Positions 9,372 to 17,318 of a stretch of 64,000 nucleotides of DNA are shown piece after piece. A program made the position numbers and the translations under genes. The stretch's first letter is position 1. Every line of letters begins with the position of its first letter. Source of the stretch: Paracoccaceae bacterium (GTDB taxonomy: Bacteria; Pseudomonadota; Alphaproteobacteria; Rhodobacterales; Rhodobacteraceae); NCBI GenBank assembly GCA_029244725.1, contig JAQWQJ010000089.1:1-64000 (forward strand). Reading direction: 5' to 3'. The notes under the pieces were generated by a model, which searched no databases, was not told where the DNA came from, and was given only the letters and a program-made list of their open reading frames with translations.

Positions 9372-9629
9372 ATGAATGTGAAAGACCGGATTATCGAAAT
9401 CATCGCGGAACAAGCCGTTCTCGAGGTGTCAGACGTGTCTATGAGCAACACACTGGAAGACCTCGGAATTGATAGTCTTGGGTTGGTTGAAAGCATCTTT
9501 GCGATAGAAGAGGCGTTCGACATCCAAGTGCCATTCAACGCCAACGATCCAAGTGAAAGCGAATTTGATATCTCTTCCGTCGCATCCATCGTTTCGGCTG
9601 TGGAAGCGTTGGTGAAGGCCCAGTCGTGA
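9372..9629 (+). CDS. Acyl carrier protein (specialised)
   Basis: An 85-residue acyl carrier protein. The phosphopantetheine site is in DLGIDSLGLVES, with the serine at about position 36. ATG 9372 was chosen because GAGAGGAA lies just upstream; an in-frame start at 9318 would add unrelated residues. It differs from housekeeping AcpP (usually 77-80 residues with DSLDTVE) and lies between lpxD and a ketosynthase, overlapping the latter by one base (TGATG). The likely role is to carry a special acyl chain for lipid A or another envelope lipid. That role is inferred from context. Confidence 0.88.
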   Translation: MNVKDRIIEIIAEQAVLEVSDVSMSNTLEDLGIDSLGLVESIFAIEEAFDIQVPFNANDPSESEFDISSVASIVSAVEALVKAQS

Positions 9630-10834
9630 TGCGCGTCGTTATCACTGGCGCAGGCACGATCAATTCCCTCGGCAAATCGGTCGCTCAGACAATGGAAGCA
9701 ATGCGTGAAGGTCGTTGTGGAATTGGTGACCTCGAATTTCGCGACGTTGAACGTCTTTCAACTAGGATCGGTGGGCAGGTTAAAGAGTACAACGCCGAAG
9801 ATCATTTTAACCGTCAGCAAATTTCGCTTTATGACCGCTTCACCCAGTTTACGCTTCTCGCCGCGGACGAGGCTATCAAACAATCCGGGTTGACGTTTGC
9901 TGGTGAGCTAGCTGCAAAATCTGGGGTCGTTTTGGGAACTGCCGGAGGTGGCGTTTCAACTTGGGATGACAACTATCGCTCGGTTTATGAGGACGGTAAA
10001 AATAGGGTTCACCCATTCGTTGTTCCAAAATTGATGAATAACGCAGCTGCCAGCCACGTGAGCATGGCTTATAACCTTAAAGGTCCATCATTTACGGTCT
10101 CAACAGCTTGTGCGTCGTCGAACCATGCAATGTCACAGGCGTTTCAGATGGTTCGAACCGGCATGTCGCCCGTGATGATTACCGGCGGATCAGAGTCGAT
10201 GCTGTGTTTTGGCGGCGTGAAGGCGTGGGAAGGCCTAAGGGTTATGTCTCGCGATGCCTGCCGCCCATTTAGTGCCAACCGAAATGGCATGGTTCAAGGC
10301 GAGGGGGCGGGGTTGTACGTATTTGAAGAATACGAACATGCACGTGCTCGAAGCGCTGAAATTCTGGCAGAGGTCATAGGTTTTGCAATGACTTCTGACG
10401 CGTCGGATATTGTGATGCCCAGCAAGCAAGGCGCCGCTAGGGCGATCAAGGGTGCGTTAAACGATGCTGGATTGAATGGTCCGGAAGTGGGCTATGTAAA
10501 TGCGCATGGTACAGGCACATCTGCAAATGACAGAACTGAATGTGCTGCTGTAGCAGATGCATTTGGCGCGCACGCCGACAAGCTAATGTTGTCGTCAACT
10601 AAATCGATGCACGGTCACTTAATAGGGGCCACAGGTGCTGTTGAGTTGCTTGCATGCATTATGGCGTTGAGGGACGGCATTATTGCCCCAACGATCGGCT
10701 ATGAAGAACCGGACCCGGATTGTGCCTTGGACGTGGTGCCTAACGAAGCACGAGAGGCCAAGGTGGACGTTGCCATAAGCAACGCCTTTGCCTTTGGAGG
10801 CTTAAATGCTGTGTTGGCACTTAAGAAAATCTGA
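9629..10834 (+). CDS. Beta-ketoacyl-ACP synthase, FabF-like
   Basis: Condensing enzyme of the KAS II type, 401 residues. The catalytic triad is visible: cysteine in VSTACASSNHAM, histidine in NAHGTGTSANDRTE, and histidine in KSMHGHLIGATGAVE. ATG 9629 overlaps the ACP stop (TGATG); a GTG at 9626 is an alternative. The sequence is divergent from housekeeping FabF, and together with the preceding ACP and lpxD it forms a small module that probably extends a particular acyl chain. Its stop is immediately next to the stop of the convergent IalB-family gene. Chain length and target lipid cannot be told from sequence. Confidence 0.88.
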   Translation: MRVVITGAGTINSLGKSVAQTMEAMREGRCGIGDLEFRDVERLSTRIGGQVKEYNAEDHFNRQQISLYDRFTQFTLLAADEAIKQSGLTFAGELAAKSGVVLGTAGGGVSTWDDNYRSVYEDGKNRVHPFVVPKLMNNAAASHVSMAYNLKGPSFTVSTACASSNHAMSQAFQMVRTGMSPVMITGGSESMLCFGGVKAWEGLRVMSRDACRPFSANRNGMVQGEGAGLYVFEEYEHARARSAEILAEVIGFAMTSDASDIVMPSKQGAARAIKGALNDAGLNGPEVGYVNAHGTGTSANDRTECAAVADAFGAHADKLMLSSTKSMHGHLIGATGAVELLACIMALRDGIIAPTIGYEEPDPDCALDVVPNEAREAKVDVAISNAFAFGGLNAVLALKKI

Positions 10835-11410
10835 TCAACGAGAGTTGTTATTTACGACAGCAGTGTAGCCAGCCGTGAATCCGCTGAGTGAGATTTCAAC
10901 GACCACAGGCTCTCGTGATCCACGGTACGGGACTGTAGCCATTTTAACCGACGATCCGTCCTGAAGCCACTTAAGCTCTACGGCAGTGAACCCAAGTCGT
11001 GCGTGACATCCAACCGAGTCACAATATGTGAACGGATAAGCCTTCGCTTGTTTGTCGTCGATCTTCAGTTTGACGCCCTCGGATAAAGCGGTCTCAAGCG
11101 GAACGGTTATATTTGCCCCAGTAACCGCAGCAGAATCCGTACTGGTCAGATTGAAAAATGATATCTGAGCGACCGTGCCCCCGTTCGCACCAGCGAGCAG
11201 TTGATGGAGTTGGCAAAAGTCATTGGCGTCGAGATCCTTTTGGCAGCGCAATTTCCAATCCGTGAAAGTTTCACGAAAATAGAGATCGCCGTCGGCCAAA
11301 TCTTCGTATGTGATCGCAGGTTCAGTTGGTGCCGTTTGTTCTTGGGCAAATGCAGTGCCTGAGAAAAAAGCGAAGGCAAGTGTTGGAACTATAAGGAATT
11401 TCGTAAACAT
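10835..11410 (-). CDS. Invasion-associated locus B (IalB) family periplasmic protein
   Basis: A 191-residue exported protein with a Sec signal (MFTKFLIVPTLAF to about FAQEQ). The mature part has the IalB pattern of FTDWKLRC, then DFCQLHQ, and YCDSVGCHARLGF with cysteines likely to form disulfides, followed by the family's SLSGFTAGYTAV tail. IalB was named in Bartonella, but in free-living alphaproteobacteria the family is common and its role unclear. ATG 11410 was preferred over an upstream start at 11443, which would precede the signal peptide. It is a single gene facing the ketosynthase. Confidence 0.85.
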   Translation of the reverse strand: MFTKFLIVPTLAFAFFSGTAFAQEQTAPTEPAITYEDLADGDLYFRETFTDWKLRCQKDLDANDFCQLHQLLAGANGGTVAQISFFNLTSTDSAAVTGANITVPLETALSEGVKLKIDDKQAKAYPFTYCDSVGCHARLGFTAVELKWLQDGSSVKMATVPYRGSREPVVVEISLSGFTAGYTAVVNNNSR

Positions 11411-11517
11411 GATCGGCCTGTTGTTTGTATGTTTCAAACGCAAATACCACGGGAAAACTAAATTGTCAGGACCTGCATTAACAGGTCGGCGGTATTGTGC
11501 AAAAGGCTGTTTCAGGA

Positions 11518-11590
11518 AAACAAAAAGGCCGCGGTGGGCGCGGCCTTTTTGAAATTCTTCTCCCCGTCGGACTAGGCCGACTTATTCATT
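11518..11590 (-). ncRNA. Candidate small RNA, about 70 nt
   Basis: On the minus strand a promoter-like pair (TTGACG at 11620-11625, TATCTT at 11597-11602, 17-base spacer) would start transcription near 11590. The transcript would hold a 5-bp hairpin (GTCGG/CCGAC, loop CCTAGT, 11566-11581), a purine-rich GGGGAGAAG segment, and a 12-bp terminator stem with a U run. That architecture is usual for Hfq-bound sRNAs, and hfq is present in this window. I could not assign an Rfam family from memory. It could instead be only the betC terminator. Confidence 0.45.
11522..11550. terminator. Rho-independent terminator, 12-bp stem
   Basis: AAAAAGGCCGCG (11522-11533) pairs perfectly with CGCGGCCTTTTT (11539-11550) around a GTGGG loop. 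The flanking A and T runs make it able to work in both directions. It would end the sRNA candidate or the betC message on the minus strand. Confidence 0.8.
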
Positions 11591-11596
11591 GGCGGC

Positions 11597-11625
11597 AAGA
11601 TACGAAACTAATCTACGCCCGTCAA
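11597..11625 (-). promoter_or_regulatory. Candidate promoter for the small RNA
   Basis: Read on the minus strand: -35 TTGACG (11625-11620), a 17-base spacer, -10 TATCTT (11602-11597). The -35 matches the consensus at five of six positions and the -10 at four of six. There is no protein gene before the terminator at 11550-11522, so it would drive only the short RNA. Confidence 0.4.
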
Positions 11626-11751
11626 CAGTCAAAATTGATGTTATTTTTGGTTTAATTTTAGAAACTTATCAATTTGTGTCGCACCCAGAGCCGAATCCCG
11701 CTGTGTTCTGCCTTTGTCTTTAATTGTGCGCAATTGTATACCGAGCGGCCC

Positions 11752-13275
11752 TTACGAATCTGTCGATTGATTTCGTTTTAAATACGAAAATGCCCAATCG
11801 TTGTAACTGCCCTCACCGCGATACCAAGGCGTATCTTGCCCAGCAGCTTCACCGTGGTTCCACCTAGTTTCAACGCCCTGTGTCATAGATGAGCGCACCA
11901 ATTTCCGTCGCCGTTGACTGAGTTTAATATCGCTCGTAATCGCTGGTACGTCCCATTTATCAAAAACAGCTTTTGTGAATTTTTCTACCAGTTCGCCAAA
12001 CGCTGTGTCGGTCGCCAAATTGCACATTTCATTGGGATCATCGGCAACATTATAAAGCATCGGTGGGTCAGTTTCGGACCAAATGAATTTGTGTTCATTC
12101 TGACGGATCATGAAGATTGGGGCAGGCGTGGCCTCGGCTAAGTACTCAGCGAATACAGCCCGACTGGGATCGGTCTGCTTGCCAATTAGGGTGGTCAAAT
12201 CCATGCCTTCGAGGTCTTCAACTGGCGATGACCAAGGTTCTCCTAGTGCCAATCCGCAAAACGTTGGCAGTAAATCGACGAGCGATGCATTGGTTGAGAC
12301 TCTTTCGGGCTGAAGCCACGGGGCGGACAAGATGAGCGGGATTTTCAAAGAATCCTCATAGAAGTGTTTCTTGAACCAAATACCGCGCTCGCCGAGCATC
12401 TCGCCGTGATCAGAGGTGAACACGATAGCTGTATTTTCTGCCAATCCGCAATTTCTAAGAACGTCAAGAATGTCGCCAATCATGCGATCAATATAACTGA
12501 TCGAAGCGTAATACGCTCGGCGAGCACGGCCAATTTCATCATCCGAAAATTCGTGCGTAAGCATACCGAAATCCGACAATGTGCGCACAGAATGCGCGTC
12601 ATGTTGATCTTCTGATAGCATCCCTATCGACGGCGGCGGGATCTCAATCCCTTCATACAAATCCCAATACTCTTGTTTGCAGAGGAAAGGTTCATGGGGA
12701 TGCGTCCATGATACCTGCATGAAAAACGGACGGTCGTCAACTCGTTGAGCAATTGAATAAAGCTCTTGCTTTGCGCGATGGGTGACTTCTTCGTCAAATT
12801 CCATCTGGACGGTTCTTTCGGCTACGCCAGATATAGTGACCCCCCTAGAGTCATTTGTGTCGCGTTTGCCTTCATTTTCCCAATTTGGAACCCAAGCAAA
12901 ATCGGCGGGATAGAGATCAGGCGTTAGGCGTTTTTCGAACCCGTGATACTGATCGGGACCGATGAAATGCATTTTTCCGGATAAAACCGTCTGATAGCCC
13001 ATATCCCGTAGATAATGGGCGTAAGTCGGTATCGAAGCAGGAAGTTCGGCCGCATTGTCATACGCACCGATTGAGGAGCATAGCTGGCCGGTCGCCATGG
13101 ATGCACGAGAGGGCGCGCAGAGTGGAAAATTACAATATGCTTGCTCAAACACAACGCCGTTGTAAGCCAAGGCATCAATGTTTGGCGAAATACAAAATGA
13201 GTTCCCGTAACACTTGAGGGCATTGGCCATAAGCTGATCGACTTGAAAAAATAGTATGTTGGGTTTTGTGCGCAT
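11752..13275 (-). CDS. betC: Choline sulfatase
   Basis: Sulfatase that releases choline and sulfate from choline-O-sulfate, an osmolyte of marine algae and fungi. The 507-residue product has the formylglycine motif LCAPSRASMATG with Cys53, the metal site near NILFFQVDQL, and the pattern YDNAAELPASIPTYAHYLR and GERGIWFKKHFYEDS shared with BetC. The C-terminal arm with SQRRRKLVRSS also matches the choline-sulfatase subgroup. No betA, betB, betI or transporter is adjacent, so the gene stands alone. With sarcosine oxidase and the MttB-like enzyme it fits breakdown of choline-derived osmolytes. There is no export signal, so the protein is cytoplasmic. Confidence 0.87.
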   Translation of the reverse strand: MRTKPNILFFQVDQLMANALKCYGNSFCISPNIDALAYNGVVFEQAYCNFPLCAPSRASMATGQLCSSIGAYDNAAELPASIPTYAHYLRDMGYQTVLSGKMHFIGPDQYHGFEKRLTPDLYPADFAWVPNWENEGKRDTNDSRGVTISGVAERTVQMEFDEEVTHRAKQELYSIAQRVDDRPFFMQVSWTHPHEPFLCKQEYWDLYEGIEIPPPSIGMLSEDQHDAHSVRTLSDFGMLTHEFSDDEIGRARRAYYASISYIDRMIGDILDVLRNCGLAENTAIVFTSDHGEMLGERGIWFKKHFYEDSLKIPLILSAPWLQPERVSTNASLVDLLPTFCGLALGEPWSSPVEDLEGMDLTTLIGKQTDPSRAVFAEYLAEATPAPIFMIRQNEHKFIWSETDPPMLYNVADDPNEMCNLATDTAFGELVEKFTKAVFDKWDVPAITSDIKLSQRRRKLVRSSMTQGVETRWNHGEAAGQDTPWYRGEGSYNDWAFSYLKRNQSTDS

Positions 13276-13362
13276 GGTTTATCCTCTTACCCTAAGGATC
13301 GTCTTTTATAGGATTTTCGATTGTCTGATTGCGACACACAACAATTTCACTCTCAATTTATG

Positions 13363-13378
13363 GGGTAAAATAATACCC
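13363..13378. promoter_or_regulatory. Inverted repeat GGGTA-N6-TACCC, possible operator
   Basis: A perfect 5+5 inverted repeat with an A/T centre lies 88 bases upstream of the betC start and about 60 bases before the rplM promoter. Its size suits a dimeric regulator. It could control betC, but such a short repeat may be chance. Confidence 0.3.
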
Positions 13379-13425
13379 AATTTGTAAGCCTTTGTTTTTA
13401 CATAATATTATTGCGTAACGTGCGC

Positions 13426-13453
13426 TTGACTGTGAAATTGGACGCACTATAAC
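13426..13453 (+). promoter_or_regulatory. Promoter of rplM-rpsI
   Basis: TTGACT (13426-13431) and TATAAC (13448-13453) are 16 bases apart and lie 66 bases upstream of rplM, a strong housekeeping-type promoter. The leader that follows folds into a hairpin beginning AGACG and ending CGTCT at about 13470-13488, and a TTAGGGG ribosome site precedes the gene. Confidence 0.7.
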
Positions 13454-13518
13454 ACCGCAATCGCAACAAGACGGGGGACTCTCGTCTATGCCTAATTCTA
13501 ACTTAGGGGTTTCCCGAA

Positions 13519-13980
13519 ATGAAAACCTTCTCTGCTACTCCGGCAGACATTGAAAAGAAATGGATCATCATCGACGCCGAAGGCGTGGTGCTGGGTCGTC
13601 TCGCATCGATTGTCGCCATGCGTCTGCGTGGCAAGCACAAGCCGAGCTTCACTCCGCATATGGATACAGGTGACAATGTCATCATTATCAATGCTGATAA
13701 AATCCAGATGACTGGTAAGAAGCGCACGGATAAAAAATATTACTGGCACACTGGCCATCCTGGCGGCATCAAGCACCGTACAGCTGAGCAAATTCTCGAG
13801 GGCAAATTCCCTGAGCGTGTTGTGACTTCAGCGGTTAAGCGTATGCTTCCTGGTAACCGTTTGTCGCGCCAGATCATGACGAACCTTCGCGTTTACGCTG
13901 GTTCCGAGCATCCTCATGAGGCGCAAGCGCCTGAAGTCCTGGATGTAAAATCCATGAACTCCAAGAACACGCGGAGCTAA
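13519..13980 (+). CDS. rplM: Large ribosomal subunit protein L13
   Basis: Ribosomal protein of the 50S subunit, one of the early-assembling proteins. The 153-residue product shows the usual signature: [18 protein letters not shown] at the N-terminus, [15 protein letters not shown], and the [13 protein letters not shown] segment near the C-terminus, followed by a short alphaproteobacterial tail. It is the first gene of the rplM-rpsI pair, three bases before rpsI, behind a strong promoter. Confidence 0.98.
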   Translation: MKTFSATPADIEKKWIIIDAEGVVLGRLASIVAMRLRGKHKPSFTPHMDTGDNVIIINADKIQMTGKKRTDKKYYWHTGHPGGIKHRTAEQILEGKFPERVVTSAVKRMLPGNRLSRQIMTNLRVYAGSEHPHEAQAPEVLDVKSMNSKNTRS

Positions 13981-13983
13981 TCA

Positions 13984-14469
13984 ATGGCTGATCAAATCAA
14001 TTCTCTTGAAGAACTTGGCACCGTCGCAATCGACGAAGCTGTAGTTATCGAAGAAACCCCACGTGAGCCGGTTCGTGACGAACTGGGTCGTGCCTATGCA
14101 ACTGGCAAGCGTAAAGACGCTGTAGCTCGTGTTTGGATCAAACCGGGTTCTGGTAAAGTCACTGTCAACGGTCGCGAAATCAACGTGTATTTCGCACGTC
14201 CGGTTTTGCAGATGATCCTGCGTCAGCCGTTTACGGTTGCAGGCGTTGAAGATCAGTTCGACGTTATGGCGACAGTCAAAGGCGGCGGTCTTTCGGGTCA
14301 AGCTGGTGCGGTTAAGCACGGCATCTCAAAAGCACTTCAGCTTTATGATCCTTCGCTACGTGGCGCGTTGAAAGCTGCTGGCTTCATCACACGCGACAGC
14401 CGTGTTGTTGAGCGTAAGAAGTTCGGTAAGCGCAAAGCGCGTCGTTCATTCCAGTTCTCGAAGCGTTAA
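13984..14469 (+). CDS. rpsI: Small ribosomal subunit protein S9
   Basis: Ribosomal protein of the 30S subunit whose basic C-terminal tail reaches the peptidyl tRNA. The 161-residue product has an N-terminal extension of about 35 acidic residues before [13 protein letters not shown], an extension seen in alphaproteobacterial S9. It ends in the expected [13 protein letters not shown]. It is the second gene of the rplM-rpsI operon and is followed at once by a terminator. Confidence 0.98.
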   Translation: MADQINSLEELGTVAIDEAVVIEETPREPVRDELGRAYATGKRKDAVARVWIKPGSGKVTVNGREINVYFARPVLQMILRQPFTVAGVEDQFDVMATVKGGGLSGQAGAVKHGISKALQLYDPSLRGALKAAGFITRDSRVVERKKFGKRKARRSFQFSKR

Positions 14470-14489
14470 TTCGTTTCTTACAAGTTTTG

Positions 14490-14518
14490 AAAGGGCCGTC
14501 CATTTGGGCGGCCTTTTT
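14490..14518. terminator. Terminator between rpsI and the acyltransferase gene
   Basis: A 12-bp stem (14490-14501 with 14506-14517, two G-U pairs) with an ATTT loop and a T run ends the rpsI message. The stop codon of the convergent acyltransferase gene lies inside its T run. Confidence 0.85.
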
Positions 14519-15701
14519 ATTTGGCCATTCGTCTGATCTTATTTTGTAGTGGCTGTTCGACAAATTTAGTCAACGGCCACGCGAAAAGGTAGGTCAGACC
14601 GGCTGTCGCCACGAATACTGCAATAACTTGGAATAAGTTGGCCGATCCAAGCGCTATAGGATCTGTTGTCATAAAGACGGCAACGGCGCCAACGGCCAGA
14701 AATGGCATGTGGAACAGATAGACCGCAAAGATATTTTTCGAGAACGCGCGGAATGCGGAGTGAATTTTCCAAGGGGAGTCTCGCCCCCTCAATAGTCCCC
14801 AAGCTATTAGAAATCCGAACGCACGCGCAAAGATGACTGGGGCAATCGCCCAGTAAGCGGCCCAAATTTCTGGTGACAAGTTGGAATAGACCCAACTTTC
14901 ACGGTTTTGCACCGGCATCCAAAGGATAGGTACGATCAACAAAACAGCTAGAATTGGGGTTACCCGTGTTTTGGGTATGCGATTTTGGACAATCAAATAT
15001 GCCATGATCGACCCCATCAGAAACGCAGGCAAGCGGAACCAAGGTCGAAAATAGAGTTCGAACCCTGCTGGGCTAGCATCCTTGGTTTCGACCATCGTCA
15101 GAAAAAATTGTGCTGGATCTTCGGGTTGACCCACCAAATATAGGTATCGCCAGAGCGCGGTTGCGATGATTGCAAGCGACAGCCAAAGTAAGGGACGTCC
15201 AATTTTAGCCAACGCCATGATGAGCCAGGGCAGGGCGATGTAGTAAAGGATCATCACTTCCATCGACCACCCAACAGGTATGACGTTAAAGTCGCTGACG
15301 ATGTATCCAATAAAAAGTGCTGAAGTGATTATTTCGGATAGGCTATTGCCTTGGGCCACCGCAAAAACAGCTAATGCAATATAATACAGTGGTAGGATGC
15401 GAATGAGCCTTCGGGCGTAATATCCTCGGATTGAAATTTTGCCGGTCTCATTTTTCTCGATCAACAGTGAAAAGGTCAGCAGGAAAGCAGATATGACAAA
15501 AATCATATCTACCCCATAGGCTTGCCAAGCAAAGTTCATCCACCAAGGCATACGCTCGACAAAGCCGTTTATGCTACTAGGTGGTGCAAATCGAACAATA
15601 CCATGGATAACGTGAAACAGGACGACCTGTAGGATACCAATCGTTCGGAGAAGGTCGATGAAGGCGCGGTTGCCAGTACTCTCGTCAAACAGGTCGCGCA
15701 T
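14517..15701 (-). CDS. Acyltransferase family 3 (OafA/YrhL-like) membrane protein
   Basis: A 394-residue integral membrane protein of the acyltransferase 3 family, which O-acylates surface sugars. The N-terminus has NRAFIDLLRTIGILQVVLFH with the family histidine, followed by about ten hydrophobic segments and the RRLIRILPLYYIAL motif at about 94-107. It lacks the C-terminal SGNH domain of the longer family members. Three bases separate it from the upstream TetR gene, so the two are probably one operon. The glycan target is unknown. It might modify lipopolysaccharide or capsule. Confidence 0.83.
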   Translation of the reverse strand: MRDLFDESTGNRAFIDLLRTIGILQVVLFHVIHGIVRFAPPSSINGFVERMPWWMNFAWQAYGVDMIFVISAFLLTFSLLIEKNETGKISIRGYYARRLIRILPLYYIALAVFAVAQGNSLSEIITSALFIGYIVSDFNVIPVGWSMEVMILYYIALPWLIMALAKIGRPLLWLSLAIIATALWRYLYLVGQPEDPAQFFLTMVETKDASPAGFELYFRPWFRLPAFLMGSIMAYLIVQNRIPKTRVTPILAVLLIVPILWMPVQNRESWVYSNLSPEIWAAYWAIAPVIFARAFGFLIAWGLLRGRDSPWKIHSAFRAFSKNIFAVYLFHMPFLAVGAVAVFMTTDPIALGSANLFQVIAVFVATAGLTYLFAWPLTKFVEQPLQNKIRRMAK

Positions 15702-15704
15702 CGT

Positions 15705-16328
15705 TTAATCGTCCGGTCGGATCAAACCAAGTCCGCGCAAATACACGCCGATACCGCTTTCCAGCAAATCTTCGGGTGCAAACGGGCTTTGTGCGCCGGG
15801 TGCGTTTCTTGCAAAAAGCTCAACAACTCCGTGACTGAGTGACCAGATATGAGCCGAGAACATAGACGCCGGCGGTCGTTTATCCGGAGGTATATGCTGG
15901 CTTAACTCGTCCGCTGCTTTTTCAAGAACGTCGCGCGCCCTTGTTCCAGCAGCTGCAAGTTCTGGCGTATGATTGATTGAAACGCCGCTTTCAAACATCG
16001 CGATATAATGGCCAGGATATTTGCGGGCAAATGCAAGATAAGCGCGGCCAGTGGCCTCAAACGCAGAGAGGGCAGATGGCTGACCGCTGTCATATGCAAA
16101 TTGCATAACGTCGGCGAAGATCTCATACCCTTGGCGAGAGCATTCAGCGATTAAATCCTCACGGCCTGAGAAGTGGCGATAGACGGCTGCAGGTGTCACA
16201 CCTGCATGCTTTGCCGCCTCGGATAATACAAAGCCCGTAGGACCCTTGGATTCAATAAGCTGCAAAGCGGCTTCAACCAGCGCCTGACGCAAGTTCCCGT
16301 GATGATATCCGCGTTTCTTTTCAGCCAT
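15705..16328 (-). CDS. TetR family regulator with WHG C-terminal domain
   Basis: A 207-residue transcriptional regulator. The N-terminal helix-turn-helix is clear (EAAKHAGVTPAAVYRHFSGREDLIAE at about 40-65), and the ligand domain ends with IWSLSHGVVELFARN, the signature of WHG-type TetR proteins. It lies three bases before the acyltransferase and six bases after metA on the same strand. It may control the acyltransferase or its own operon, but the sequence does not show the ligand. Confidence 0.88.
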   Translation of the reverse strand: MAEKKRGYHHGNLRQALVEAALQLIESKGPTGFVLSEAAKHAGVTPAAVYRHFSGREDLIAECSRQGYEIFADVMQFAYDSGQPSALSAFEATGRAYLAFARKYPGHYIAMFESGVSINHTPELAAAGTRARDVLEKAADELSQHIPPDKRPPASMFSAHIWSLSHGVVELFARNAPGAQSPFAPEDLLESGIGVYLRGLGLIRPDD

Positions 16329-16334
16329 AAGTGA

Positions 16335-17258
16335 TCATTGCCCGATTTTGTTCATATCGAAAGGCGTTGATTGATAAATTTGATTAATCCAGTTGCCATA
16401 AAGCAAATGCGCATGGCTACGCCACCTGTTCTGGGGTGACTGGGCTGGGTCATCATCTGGATAATAGTTCATAGGAACATTGATCGGGGTTCCTTCGTCT
16501 ACGTCGCGATCATATTCTTGTTTCAATGTGTCGCTGTCGTATTCAAAATGATTGAATATATAAAGCGCTCGGTGCGACTGGTCTTCCACTAAACATGGGC
16601 CCGCATCGTCAGAATACAAGAGCGTCGAAAGCGCTGGCTTGTCGTCAATCTCGGACTGTCGCATTTCAGTCCATCGACTTACAGGGATAACGCAGTCGTC
16701 AGAAAACCCCCGCAAGTACGGAGATACTGATGAAACATTTTGATGACGAAAACACCCAAACACTTTGTGTGGCAGGATGTGTTTTTTAATATCATGGAAA
16801 TAGTTGATCATCGCCATACCACCCCAACACACGCCGAAAGTGGAATGGACATGGCTTTGCGTCCACTCAAAAACCCGCGTCAGCTCTTGCCAATAGGTCA
16901 CGTCTTCGAACGGCAGATGTTCGATCGGTGCACCCGTAATAACCAATCCATCGAATTTTTCACCGCTGGCCTCGATTTCCTCGAAGGATCGGTAAAATTC
17001 CTTCATATGGTCTGCAGCAGTGTTGCGTGTGCGATGTTCGGTCATACGAATGAGCGATAGCTCAATCTGAAGTGGCGTCGCCCCGATCAATCGCGCGAAT
17101 TGGTTCTCAGTCTGAATTTTCTTGGGCATTAGGTTCAATAACCCGATGCGCAATGGGCGAATATCCTGTGTCGATGCCTCATCATCCGACATAACCATGA
17201 CGCCTTCGTGCGTAAGCACGTTATAAGCGGGCAGGTTGGATGGGATCTTAATGGGCAT
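16335..17258 (-). CDS. metA: Homoserine O-acyltransferase, probably acetyl-CoA specific
   Basis: First committed step of methionine synthesis: acylation of homoserine. The 307-residue product has the catalytic cysteine in [10 protein letters not shown] (Cys144, equal to E. coli Cys142), a histidine in FNHFEY, and the MetA N-terminus [12 protein letters not shown]. At the position that sets acyl-CoA choice it reads [13 protein letters not shown]. The glutamate (E113, matching E111 of the Bacillus enzyme) favours acetyl-CoA, while succinyl enzymes have glycine. So the true activity is probably homoserine O-acetyltransferase despite the MetA fold. A stable hairpin lies 26 bases upstream of the start. 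Confidence 0.93.
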   Translation of the reverse strand: MPIKIPSNLPAYNVLTHEGVMVMSDDEASTQDIRPLRIGLLNLMPKKIQTENQFARLIGATPLQIELSLIRMTEHRTRNTAADHMKEFYRSFEEIEASGEKFDGLVITGAPIEHLPFEDVTYWQELTRVFEWTQSHVHSTFGVCWGGMAMINYFHDIKKHILPHKVFGCFRHQNVSSVSPYLRGFSDDCVIPVSRWTEMRQSEIDDKPALSTLLYSDDAGPCLVEDQSHRALYIFNHFEYDSDTLKQEYDRDVDEGTPINVPMNYYPDDDPAQSPQNRWRSHAHLLYGNWINQIYQSTPFDMNKIGQ

Positions 17259-17283
17259 TTTAACTGAACCTTTGAGATTGAAA

Positions 17284-17318
17284 CCTTGAGATAGCGACTA
17301 GGCTATTGTCTCTCAAGG
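17284..17318 (-). promoter_or_regulatory. Hairpin in the metA leader, spanning the ATPase stop codon
   Basis: CCTTGAG pairs with CTCAAGG (7 bp) and ATAGC with GCTAT (5 bp), with a five-base bulge on one side and a six-base loop. The TAG stop of the ATPase gene sits within the inner stem. No U run follows, so it is not a typical terminator. It could control read-through, mRNA decay or metA translation. Confidence 0.45.

Larger units (their letters stand above)
11411..11751. other. Intergenic region with candidate sRNA
   Basis: About 340 bases between ialB-type and betC genes, both on the minus strand. It contains a strong terminator hairpin (11522-11550) and, upstream of it on the minus strand, a promoter-like pair and a small hairpin, which together suggest a short RNA gene. 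The remainder (about 11635-11751) is A/T-rich and shows no gene. Confidence 0.6.

Noticed and set aside
17259-17302. A SAM-II riboswitch before metA
   Set aside because: SAM-II elements are known in front of metA in alphaproteobacteria, but the 44-base gap does not show the conserved core sequence I know; only the hairpin was kept as a finding.
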